Source of the DNA: JAICSD01 sp035637115
GTDB taxonomy: Bacteria > Acidobacteriota > Vicinamibacteria > Vicinamibacterales > 2-12-FULL-66-21
Reading direction: 5' to 3'
NCBI GenBank assembly: GCA_035637115.1
Contig: DASPXV010000041.1
Location: forward strand, 25,130 to 89,129
DNA length: 64,000 nucleotides
A program made the position numbers and the translations under genes. The notes under the pieces were generated by a model. It made no database searches, had not been told where the DNA came from, and saw only the letters and a list, made by a program, of their open reading frames with translations. Shown piece by piece: positions 48,576 through 56,731 of the stretch; position 1 is the stretch's first letter, and the number at the start of each line of letters is the position of its first letter.

Positions 48576-51186
48576 CGCCACTGCGGTCGTCCCACCCGCA
48601 CGACCACGGGGGTGGGACCAGCCAGTTGAAGCCAGAGTCGCCGATTGGCGCGCCCGGCGGTGCGTCGTACGTCGACGGCGTCTTGATGGGTTCCATCGGG
48701 CGCTCGATGAAGCGCTTGATGTCGGCGGCAAGCAGCGATGCGGCCGTCCGGTCCTCGACTCCAGGGTTGTTACCGAAGGCGACCGGGCTACCCATAGTCG
48801 GCAGCGCCGCTGATGCGATCGCTCTCACCTGCGGCATCGGCGCGCCGCCGGCGAGCCACATCAACCGTTCCACCAGCGCGCGTGACGATGCGCGGCGGAT
48901 CTCCTGCTCGTAGGGGGTCGTTGCCGCCGCCTTGAACGTTGCGGCGTGCATCGCGGCGATTGCATCCTGCAGCCCCGGGAGCGAGGGGTCCAGCGCGTGC
49001 TGCGCGACCATCCGCGCCGCGCGATCGGGCTGGAGCAGGAAACCGATCGTCACATCCGCCGCGATCGACGCGGGGCTGATCGGATCGAATGCTTCGCCGG
49101 TATAGCGCGCGAACATCTCGCGATGTGCGCCCCAGCCCGAGGGGCGCGGCGGGATCTTGTCCAGCGCGTTCTTGGGCAGCGCCAGCTCCGACGGCTTCAA
49201 CGTCGCGGCGAGCGCGTCGAGTGCCGCGCGCTGCTGCGCCGCGGCCACCCACCTGGTGGGCGTACGTCCGTCGCCGCGGAATGCGTAGACGTAGTCCTGT
49301 CCGCCGACCGCGGATGCCGCCGCTTCCACCGCGTAGCGGTGATACATATAAATCGGGACCAGCGCCTCCTCCATCGTGGCCATCGGCGCATCCTTCTTAA
49401 TCACAGTCTCGTCGAAGCGATCGAGCGCCGCGCGGCGGATCTTCATCACGCGATTCAGCTCCGCCGCCATGTCGAGTCCGCCGCCGTTGTTCCACTGGTC
49501 GGACTTCGGCGTCGCGTCGGTATCCTGGTTGGTCATGTACACCAGGTCCGCCTCCCAAGCATCGTCCAGGATTTTTCGCAGCGCCGACGCTTCGTCGGTG
49601 CCGCGCGGAAAGTCCTGGTAGCCATACGCGATCGCGACCTTGTCCCACTCGCCGATCCCTACGGCATAAGCGTCCGATAAATCGATCGTGCCGTCCGCGT
49701 TCAGCTTCTCCAGCGGATGCGGATAATCCATGACGGAGATCCGTCCCTTGCTGCTGTTGTAGTACTCGTGCCCGAGGCCGAGCGTGTGGCCGACCTCGTG
49801 CGCCGCCAGCTGGCGGATGCGGGCGAGTGCGGTCTGCGCGAGCAATGCGGGCGTCTCGTTGCCGGTCTTGTAAGGCGCGAGCAGTCCTTCGAAGATCAGG
49901 TAGTCCTGGCGATCGCGCAGCGACCCGAGCGTCACGGTCCCTTTGATGATTTCCCCTGTCCGCGGATCCGCGATCGTCGCGCCGGAGCTCCAGCCGCGCG
50001 TCGAACGGTGGACCCAGTTGATCATGTTGTAGCGGATGTCCATCGGGTCCGCCCCTTCGGGCAGGAGCTCGACGCGGAACGCATTGCGGTAGCCTGCGGC
50101 CTCGAACGCCTGGTTCCACCACCGCGCTCCTTCGAGCAGCGCGGTGCGAATTGGCTCGGGCGTACCGCGATCGACGTAGTAAACGATCGGTTTCTTGGCC
50201 TCGCTGACGCGCGCGGCCGGGTCGACCTTTTCAAGGCGATGGCGGCGCAGATAGCGCTTCACCATGGGCGTACCGAGCGGCGCCGCGTAGTCCAGGTACT
50301 GGAGTCCGCCGTAGCCGGCACGCGGATCATCGAAGCGCGGTTTGTAATTCCCGTCCGGCAGTTCCGCGAACGTGTGGTGCTCGCGGAGCGTGACGGAATC
50401 GGCGCTTGGCGTCACGCTCGCGACCGTCCCCGAGAAGAGGCCGCCGCCAAAGCCGCCGCCGCTGCCAGGGACGGGGCCTCCGACCGATGGCGGACCCTGG
50501 CTCGGGCCGCCGCCGCCTCCACGTCCGGCGCCCGCCGCGCCGTCGTTCGCGAACGTCAGGATCGTGTCCACCTCGGTGTTCTTCGGGAAGACTTTCGTCC
50601 ACGGCATGTCGATGACGCTGCGCGACCGATCGACGCGGAAGTTGCCGGGTCGAAGTCGCGGGATTACGTTGTGCGCGTCACGGAGGAAGAAGTCGGTCGC
50701 ATCGACGAGCACGCGCCCGTCCGTCTCCGCGCCGACGGTGAAGCCCCACAGGATCGACTTCGCAAAGGCGTCTTCGACCGCACGGCGCTCGTCGGCGTTC
50801 GGGCTGTCCGCGCGGAAGGTGTAGTTGGGCTGGACCATCAGTACGCGCGGCCCGATGCGCTGGAATTTCACCACGCGCCCCTGACCCGACTGCCCGCGAT
50901 CCAGCCCGATGTCATTCGACCCGAGGCCCGCCGCGAGGCCGGTCGAGTAGAGCATCTCGCTGTTCCACTTGTTGATTTCCATCCACAGCGATCCGCTCTT
51001 TTCATCCCAGTAGAGCGGCATGAAGCCATCGAGCTTCTGGAGACCGGCCGTCTTCGCGTCGATGGTTTGAACAGGACCCGCACTCTGTTGTCCGCCGCCG
51101 GGCCGCGGCTGTGGAGCCTGTGCGACGACGACGGTACTGAAGGCGAGGGTCGAGAGTGCCAGCGCAACGACTGAATTGATCCGCAT
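48550..51186 (-). CDS. Zinc metalloprotease, DUF5117/DUF5118 type
   Basis: An 878-aa exported protein (signal VVALALSTLAFSTVVVAQAP). The N-terminal region (LQKLDGFMPLYWDEKSGSLWMEI...) fits DUF5118 and the middle strand-rich part fits DUF5117. The metzincin active site is HEVGHTLGLGH with a downstream Met-turn-like SVMDYPHP. A Gly/Pro-rich linker lies near residues 225-255. These proteins are common in Acidobacteria and Bacteroidetes and are thought to be secreted or outer-membrane peptidases. The final residues are encoded by the ATTG-rich repeat, so the natural C-terminus may have been altered. Confidence 0.92.
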   Translation of the reverse strand: MRINSVVALALSTLAFSTVVVAQAPQPRPGGGQQSAGPVQTIDAKTAGLQKLDGFMPLYWDEKSGSLWMEINKWNSEMLYSTGLAAGLGSNDIGLDRGQSGQGRVVKFQRIGPRVLMVQPNYTFRADSPNADERRAVEDAFAKSILWGFTVGAETDGRVLVDATDFFLRDAHNVIPRLRPGNFRVDRSRSVIDMPWTKVFPKNTEVDTILTFANDGAAGAGRGGGGGPSQGPPSVGGPVPGSGGGFGGGLFSGTVASVTPSADSVTLREHHTFAELPDGNYKPRFDDPRAGYGGLQYLDYAAPLGTPMVKRYLRRHRLEKVDPAARVSEAKKPIVYYVDRGTPEPIRTALLEGARWWNQAFEAAGYRNAFRVELLPEGADPMDIRYNMINWVHRSTRGWSSGATIADPRTGEIIKGTVTLGSLRDRQDYLIFEGLLAPYKTGNETPALLAQTALARIRQLAAHEVGHTLGLGHEYYNSSKGRISVMDYPHPLEKLNADGTIDLSDAYAVGIGEWDKVAIAYGYQDFPRGTDEASALRKILDDAWEADLVYMTNQDTDATPKSDQWNNGGGLDMAAELNRVMKIRRAALDRFDETVIKKDAPMATMEEALVPIYMYHRYAVEAAASAVGGQDYVYAFRGDGRTPTRWVAAAQQRAALDALAATLKPSELALPKNALDKIPPRPSGWGAHREMFARYTGEAFDPISPASIAADVTIGFLLQPDRAARMVAQHALDPSLPGLQDAIAAMHAATFKAAATTPYEQEIRRASSRALVERLMWLAGGAPMPQVRAIASAALPTMGSPVAFGNNPGVEDRTAASLLAADIKRFIERPMEPIKTPSTYDAPPGAPIGDSGFNWLVPPPWSCGWDDRSGDWQLQIED

Positions 51187-51196
51187 GGCGCGGATT

Positions 51197-52015
51197 CTAT
51201 CGCGAAGCGATTTTCTTCACGACTTCCTGCGCGAGCGGAAGGCTCACCGTGCAGTCGGGATCGTCGAGGCGGCATTGCGCCAGCGTGAGGCCGCAGCCGC
51301 AGGTGCAATGCTCGCGATTGAGCGTCTTGAGCGCCTCGGCACGCTTCTCGGGAGACAGGCCGGAAAGATCGATGCCCGGAATCTTGTTCGCCTGCGCGGC
51401 ATTGTCGAGGCGGACCTTGTCCTCGTCTTCCGCGTAGACCACCTCGATCTCCGGCGCGAGTCCGGCGAGGGATCGCGTCTCGATCTCGGTGAGCGAGGCC
51501 TTCAGCTGTCCGATGTGTTTCTGCGCGAGCCTGCCGTCGCGATCGAGGATGAATGACGTCGGCAGCGCGTAGATCCCCGGGAAGAGCTTCTCGATCTCCG
51601 GTGAGCTCATCACCGTCGGGTAATTCATCCGGTGCTCGGCGGCGAAGCGCTTGACCTCGTCCACCGAGCCGGAGTCCTGCGACACGCCGATAATCTGCAG
51701 CTGGTCGCGATATTGTTCCTGCAGCGCGATCAGGTCGGGAATTTCCTCGCGGCAGGGAGGGCACCACGTCGCCCAGAAGTTGATGAGAACGACCTTGCCG
51801 CGAAACGCGGCGGTGGACACGGGCCGCCCATCGAGGCCGGCCGCCGTGAACGGCGGCACGACCGCACGATCCTTCAGCAGTTTTACCGAGCGGGTCGCCA
51901 CCGGTGCCTTCACGAGATCCGCTTCGACACGCTGCGTGTAACGCACCATCACTGCGACGAGCGTAACGGCGGCCACGAGGGCAAGGATGCCCACGAGGGC
52001 GCGGCGTCCTGACAT
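51197..52015 (-). CDS. TlpA-like thioredoxin-fold protein with Cys-rich tail
   Basis: A 272-aa protein with an N-terminal membrane anchor (ALVGILALVAAVTLVAVMV) and a TlpA/ResA-type domain, KVVLINFWATWCPPCREEIPDL, redox Cys85-Cys88. A C-terminal extension carries HCTCGCGLTLAQCRLDDPDC, five Cys in 20 residues. The fold is used for disulfide reduction in the periplasm, often for cytochrome c maturation, which would suit the nearby pentahaem cytochrome. The tail may bind metal or a thiol. ATG 52015 gives the anchor. Divergent from the DAC-like gene with a 9-bp gap. Confidence 0.9.
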   Translation of the reverse strand: MSGRRALVGILALVAAVTLVAVMVRYTQRVEADLVKAPVATRSVKLLKDRAVVPPFTAAGLDGRPVSTAAFRGKVVLINFWATWCPPCREEIPDLIALQEQYRDQLQIIGVSQDSGSVDEVKRFAAEHRMNYPTVMSSPEIEKLFPGIYALPTSFILDRDGRLAQKHIGQLKASLTEIETRSLAGLAPEIEVVYAEDEDKVRLDNAAQANKIPGIDLSGLSPEKRAEALKTLNREHCTCGCGLTLAQCRLDDPDCTVSLPLAQEVVKKIASR

Positions 52016-52024
52016 AATCAGATT

Positions 52025-53164
52025 ATGACGTACGGCGCCTATCCCGCGCGGCGTTCGGTCGCCGAGCGTGTCCGCGCGCACTTCGTGCGACACCTGGCGC
52101 AGGCCGCGCCTGGGCCCGCGGTGTCCTGCATCGCCGCGCCGCCCGATCTCGAAGCGCTCGAAGCGCTGATCGATGTGGCGTTCTGGACGAGCCTTCGCCG
52201 CGAAGAGGGCTACGTCCCGATCGTCTCGCTCGCGCTCGTCGCCCCCGACGAGACACCGAACCCATTGCGATTCGCCGATCCGCTGCCGCTCGAACCGGCG
52301 ACACTGGCGAAGGTCGCGCCGGCGGTCGAGCGGCCGGGAATCCATCTTGGCGTCTCGCCCGTGAATGGCACGCTCGCGGTGTGGGGCGCGACCCGGTTGC
52401 TGCCCGCGTATTGTCTCGTCATCGAGGTCGCCGCGCCCGGCCTGCTCGTCATCAAGCAGCACCGCGGTGGCGAACACACCAAGTTCGGGAACATCGCCGT
52501 GCTGGAAGCGGACCAGGTGAAGATCGTGGACGAACAGGCGTCCAGTCTTCCCGACTGCCCATCGCTGCTCTCGTCCCTTCTCGGTTTCGACACCCCGGCA
52601 TCGTGGAGCGATTCGGTCAACGTCCTCGTGCAGCTGTCCGTCTCGATGCGCGCGCACCGCCGGGGTGGACTGCTCCTTGTCGTACCCGCCGAATCCGAAC
52701 GCTGGCGCGAGTCCATCGTCGCGCCGATCAAATACGAACTGCGCCCGGCATTCTCGGTTCTCGCTGACCTGATGCTGCAGAAGGTAGTGGACCGCGATCG
52801 CGTGTGGCAGGATGCGCTCGGCCGCGCCATCGAGGGCATCGCGGGACTCACGGCCGTCGATGGCGCGACGATCGTCACCGATCGCCATGACCTTCTGGCG
52901 TTCGGCGCGAAGATTACGCGCCGCCGCGGCTCGCCGCCGGTCGAGACCGCCGCCGTCACCGAGCCGATCGAGGGATGGGAGCCGACGATCCTGCATCCGT
53001 CCGCGCTCGGCGGCACGCGTCACCTCTCCGCCGCCCAGTTCGTGCACGATCAGCGCGACGCCGTCGCGCTCGTTGCCTCACAGGACGGGCGCTTCACGGT
53101 GTTTGCGTGGTCTCCATGCGAAGACAAGGTGCACGCGCACCGCGTCGAAGCCCTGCTGCTCTGA
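52025..53164 (+). CDS. Diadenylate-cyclase-like protein with DACNV-type sensor region
   Basis: A 379-aa soluble protein. The C-terminal half resembles a DisA-N/DAC fold: GLLLVVP near residue 215, AVDGATIV (DGA at 279-281), LLAFGAKI, then GGTRHLSAAQFVHDQRDAVALVASQDGRF (331-357), matching the DGA and RHR signature positions of c-di-AMP synthases, but with RHL in place of RHR. The N-terminal half (LEALEALIDVAFWTSLRREEGYVPIVSLALVAP...) fits the DACNV sensor family predicted alongside DAC domains. It may make c-di-AMP or be a divergent relative; this is the only cyclase-like gene in the window. Confidence 0.78.
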   Translation: MTYGAYPARRSVAERVRAHFVRHLAQAAPGPAVSCIAAPPDLEALEALIDVAFWTSLRREEGYVPIVSLALVAPDETPNPLRFADPLPLEPATLAKVAPAVERPGIHLGVSPVNGTLAVWGATRLLPAYCLVIEVAAPGLLVIKQHRGGEHTKFGNIAVLEADQVKIVDEQASSLPDCPSLLSSLLGFDTPASWSDSVNVLVQLSVSMRAHRRGGLLLVVPAESERWRESIVAPIKYELRPAFSVLADLMLQKVVDRDRVWQDALGRAIEGIAGLTAVDGATIVTDRHDLLAFGAKITRRRGSPPVETAAVTEPIEGWEPTILHPSALGGTRHLSAAQFVHDQRDAVALVASQDGRFTVFAWSPCEDKVHAHRVEALLL

Positions 53165-53172
53165 ACTGCGCC

Positions 53173-55845
53173 TTACACGCGCAGCGCGTTGACCGGATCG
53201 ATCTTCATCGCGCGGTGTGCCGGCAGCCAGCATGCGATCGCGGCCACGGCGAGCAGCAGCGCCGGCACAGCCGCCATGGTTGGCGGATCGAGAGCGCCGA
53301 CTCCATACAACTGCGTGCTCAGGAGCGGCGTCATCGCGATCGAGGCCGCGACGCCGATCGCTACGCCCGTCGCCGCGAGCGCCACGCCTTGCCGCACGAC
53401 CAGGCGCAGCACGGCGCCAGGCTGCGCGCCCAGCGCGAGCCGTATGCCCATCTCCGCCGTCCGCTCGCTGACGACTAGCGCCATCACGCCGTAGACGCCG
53501 ACAGCCGCCATCACGAGCGCCAGCACACCGAACGCGGCGACCAGGATCAGCACGAACCGTCGCTGCGCCACGGACTCCGATCTCACCTGCGCCATCGTCC
53601 TGATGTCGTACGCCGCAATCGTTTTGTCCACGGCCTGCACTTCGGCGCGCACCGTCGCCGCCAGTGCCGCGGGATCGGCCGTGGTGCGAATCACGATGAA
53701 GGGATTCGTCGGCGGTCCCTGGAGGCCCGGTATGTACAGCTCGGGTGATGGCGCCGCGTCGAGGGCGCTGTGGCGCACGTCGCCGATGACACCGACAATC
53801 GTGCTCCTTGGCGACGACGTCCCCATCCGCAGCCGGCGGCCGACGGGATCTTCATTCGCAAAGAGCTGTCGCGCCATCGTCTGGTTGATGACGACGACGG
53901 GCGGCGCGGTGGGTCCGTCGGTGGCATTGAAACCGCGCCCGCGCAGGATCGGAATGCCCATCGCTTCGAAGTAATTGTGAATGGCGCGGCGGAACTCGAC
54001 CTCTGGCCACGCACCCGGCGGAATGTCGCGCCCTTCTATGCCGATTTTGGTCGTCACGTTCGTGCTGCCAAGTGGAAGCCGCGTCGTTCCACCGGAAGAC
54101 GCAACGCCAGGAAGCGCGTCAAGGCGGGAGAAGAGGCTCGCGTACAACGCGCGCCGCTGGTCGGCTGTCTGGTAACTGTTCGGCAGGGCAATCTGCAGTG
54201 TGAGCAAATTATCCGGCCGGAATCCTGGATCGACAGCGAGGACTGAAAGGAAGCTGCGGAGCAGCAGCCCGGCGCCAAGCATCAGAACTACTGCGAGGCC
54301 TACCTCGGCGACGACGAGAACACCGCGTAGACGCCGCTGCCCTCGACCGGACGTCGATCCGCGGCCCGACGATTTCAACGAGGATTGCAGCTCGGGCCGC
54401 GACGCGGCCAGGGCTGGAACGATGCCGATCGCCATGCCGGTGATCACGGAGAGCGCAAACGTGAACGCGAGCACCGTCACGTCCGCGTGCACCTCGCCGA
54501 TGCGCGGCATGTCTGCGGGCGCCAGACGGAGCAGAGCGGACATGCTCCAGCTGACGACGAGGATCGCGACCGCGCCTCCCATGCACGCCAGCATCACCGT
54601 CTCGACGAGTGTCTGCGCGATTAGCCGCCGGCGTTCGGCCCCGAGCGCCGAGCGAATCGCCATTTCGCGCTGTCGTACGCTGCTGCGCGCGAGCAGCAGG
54701 TTCGCAAGGTTCACGCACGCCATCAACAGCACGAATCCGACGCCGGCCAGCAGCAGCACGAGCGCCGGACGCACCCCGCCAACTGCCTGCTCATGAAGCG
54801 GGATGACGTTTGCGCCGACAACCCGGTTCGAATCGGGATAGGACGCGGCGAGCTGGTGCGCGATGCCGGCGATCTCGCCGTTTCCCTGCGCGACGCTCAC
54901 GCCGGGCTTCAGCCGTCCGACGACGGAAAGAAAACGCGCGTTTCGCGTCAATGTCGCGACCCCTGTGGCGCGGCTGTTGGCATTGACGAACGCCAGCGGC
55001 AGCCACGCTTCGACATCGGACGAGCGCGTGAACCCGCTCGGTCCGAGCATCGATTTGTAGGGGAACACGAAATCGTCGGGCATCACGCCGATGATCGTAC
55101 GCGGCTGGTCCTGGATCGTCAGGACGCGCCCGAGCACGTTGGCGTCGCCGCCAAGCCTGGATCGCCAGAAACGGTTGCTCACGATCACCGCCGTCTGCAC
55201 TTCCTGCGGCGTGAAGTTGCGCCCGATCGCCGGCCGGCGACCCAGCATCTCGAACATGCCGGGAGTCACGGCAGTCGCAACGATCTGCTCGGTTCCCGCG
55301 GCCGTTCGCATCGACGCGCCCACGATGAAGCTGGACGTGGCCTGCATGTCCGCGAACGCATCGGCTTTGCGGTAATCGAGAAAATCGAGCGGCGCGACGA
55401 CGTCATGATCGCGGTGCTCGATGGCGTTGCTGCTCCAGACCATCACGAGACCGCGCGGCTGGCCGTAGGGCAGCGGTTTCAACAGCACGCCATTGACGAT
55501 CGTGAAGATCGCGGCGTTGGCGCCGATGCCGAGCGCGAGAGCCGCCACGGCCAGCGAAGTGAAAACAGGATTGCGCGCGAACATGCGCCCCGCGTAGCGG
55601 ATGTCGGCGCCGAGCGACTGCCAGTTCATCGGAGTTCTCTCCTTGCGGCTGAAGCGAAGCGCCGCAGCGTTGGCCGCGATATCCAGTAACGTGCGGAGAA
55701 GAAAAAGCGCCGCGACGGCCGCGCTCTGCGCGCGCGCCGCGCGATAGCGATCGCGAAACGCCTGCTGCATGCCTGCGCCGAATCGCTCGCGGAATTCGGC
55801 CGGATAGGCGAGCAACAGCAGCCGATAGGCACGGAGCGCGCTCAC
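53173..55845 (-). CDS. ADOP-family ABC transporter permease (MacB-like, module 2)
   Basis: An 890-aa protein of the MacB/FtsX-like duplicated orphan permease group. The N-terminal prefix RAYRLLLLAYPAEFRERFGAGMQQAFRDRY differs from module 1 (a 'permease prefix 2' type) and is followed by GADIRYAGRMFARNPVFTSLAVAALALGIGANAAIFTIVNGVLLKPLPY and two FtsX repeats (FVLLMACVNLANLLLARSSVRQREMAIRSALGA; GVMALVVSERTAEMGIRLALGA). Translation is coupled to the upstream PadR gene (ATGA at 55842-55845). No ATPase partner is nearby. Confidence 0.93.
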   Translation of the reverse strand: MSALRAYRLLLLAYPAEFRERFGAGMQQAFRDRYRAARAQSAAVAALFLLRTLLDIAANAAALRFSRKERTPMNWQSLGADIRYAGRMFARNPVFTSLAVAALALGIGANAAIFTIVNGVLLKPLPYGQPRGLVMVWSSNAIEHRDHDVVAPLDFLDYRKADAFADMQATSSFIVGASMRTAAGTEQIVATAVTPGMFEMLGRRPAIGRNFTPQEVQTAVIVSNRFWRSRLGGDANVLGRVLTIQDQPRTIIGVMPDDFVFPYKSMLGPSGFTRSSDVEAWLPLAFVNANSRATGVATLTRNARFLSVVGRLKPGVSVAQGNGEIAGIAHQLAASYPDSNRVVGANVIPLHEQAVGGVRPALVLLLAGVGFVLLMACVNLANLLLARSSVRQREMAIRSALGAERRRLIAQTLVETVMLACMGGAVAILVVSWSMSALLRLAPADMPRIGEVHADVTVLAFTFALSVITGMAIGIVPALAASRPELQSSLKSSGRGSTSGRGQRRLRGVLVVAEVGLAVVLMLGAGLLLRSFLSVLAVDPGFRPDNLLTLQIALPNSYQTADQRRALYASLFSRLDALPGVASSGGTTRLPLGSTNVTTKIGIEGRDIPPGAWPEVEFRRAIHNYFEAMGIPILRGRGFNATDGPTAPPVVVINQTMARQLFANEDPVGRRLRMGTSSPRSTIVGVIGDVRHSALDAAPSPELYIPGLQGPPTNPFIVIRTTADPAALAATVRAEVQAVDKTIAAYDIRTMAQVRSESVAQRRFVLILVAAFGVLALVMAAVGVYGVMALVVSERTAEMGIRLALGAQPGAVLRLVVRQGVALAATGVAIGVAASIAMTPLLSTQLYGVGALDPPTMAAVPALLLAVAAIACWLPAHRAMKIDPVNALRV

Positions 55846-56183
55846 GCGCGTCCTCCGCGGAACAGCCGGCGGGCGGCGGAGACCTGGTCCGCAAGCCGCT
55901 CGACTTCCGCACGGGCGACGGCGTTGCCGAGAGCCGTCAGCCGGTAGTATCGCCGCCGCTCGTCATCCTCCGACGCCGGCCGTTCGTCGAGCTCTTCGAT
56001 CAGACCCTGGTCCAGCAGGCGTCCCAGCGCACGATAGAGCGTCCCGGGATGCAGGACGATCCGCCCATCCGTGCGGCGCTCGACGTCCTGCATGATCTCG
56101 TAGCCATGCCGTTCCCCCGCGGCAAGCGCGAGGGCAATCTCGAGGACGACGGGCGTGAGCGGCAGGAAACGGTCGACGTTCAT
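55842..56183 (-). CDS. PadR-family transcriptional regulator (module 2)
   Basis: A 113-aa PadR-type winged-helix regulator: PLTPVVLEIALALAAGERHGYEIMQDVERRTDGRIVLHPGTLYRALGRLLDQGLIEE, then RRRYYRLTALGNAVARAEVERL. ATG 56183 lies 6 bp from a perfect palindrome (operator at 56189-56213) and its stop overlaps the permease start by 4 nt. Likely represses itself and the ADOP gene until a ligand binds. Confidence 0.92.
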   Translation of the reverse strand: MNVDRFLPLTPVVLEIALALAAGERHGYEIMQDVERRTDGRIVLHPGTLYRALGRLLDQGLIEELDERPASEDDERRRYYRLTALGNAVARAEVERLADQVSAARRLFRGGRA

Positions 56184-56188
56184 CGCCC

Positions 56189-56213
56189 AACTATACGCTC
56201 AAGGCGTATAGTT
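56189..56213. promoter_or_regulatory. Palindromic operator for PadR (module 2)
   Basis: Perfect 10-bp arms AACTATACGC and GCGTATAGTT with a 5-bp spacer (TCAAG). It lies 5 bp upstream of the padR start, where a repressor would block translation start or promoter escape. The TATACG...CGTATA pattern suits a dimeric winged-helix protein. Direct role inferred from position and symmetry. Confidence 0.82.
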
Positions 56214-56250
56214 GTTGCGGCGATGGTACGAGCGGTGGGATTAATGGGTT

Positions 56251-56625
56251 TCAGACGATGGAACCCGACCTGCGCAGCAAGCACTGCCTGACGGCATGGA
56301 GCAGGCGATCGGGTGACACGGGCTTGCGCAGCACGCACGAGACGTTCGAGCCCTCGACTTCGATGCTCGACCCGGTCACGATGATGATCGGAATGTGACA
56401 CGTACGCGCGCGCGCCGCGAGCTCCTGCTGCACGGACACGCCGTCGAGGGTGGGGAGCTGCAGGTCGAGTGTTACGAGCGCCGGCGGTTTGCTGTCGATG
56501 ACGCGTAGCGCTTCGGGTCCATCCGCGGCTTCGTCCACGTCGAACCCCGCTATGGACAGCACCGCCCGGAACAGCCGTCGAAGATCCGTGTCGTCTTCGA
56601 CGATCAGAATTCGTACTCGCCGCAT
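56251..56625 (-). CDS. Single-domain response regulator (receiver only)
   Basis: A 124-aa CheY-like receiver: RVRILIVEDDTDLRRLF (acidic pocket), the phospho-Asp in ALVTLDLQLPTLDG, the switch Thr in IIIVTGSS and the Lys in CVLRKPVSPDRLL. It has no output domain, so it probably acts through protein contact. No histidine kinase is nearby. It lies just upstream of padR module 2 in the same direction. Confidence 0.92.
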   Translation of the reverse strand: MRRVRILIVEDDTDLRRLFRAVLSIAGFDVDEAADGPEALRVIDSKPPALVTLDLQLPTLDGVSVQQELAARARTCHIPIIIVTGSSIEVEGSNVSCVLRKPVSPDRLLHAVRQCLLRRSGSIV

Positions 56626-56731
56626 CCGCTGTGTGCAGGATAGCTGGTATTGAGTACTCCGTAAATAAAATCTGCATGCAGAGCACGAAAGCTCGACCTT
56701 ATGGAGCGCTTACCCGGAGTAAACTGCACGC

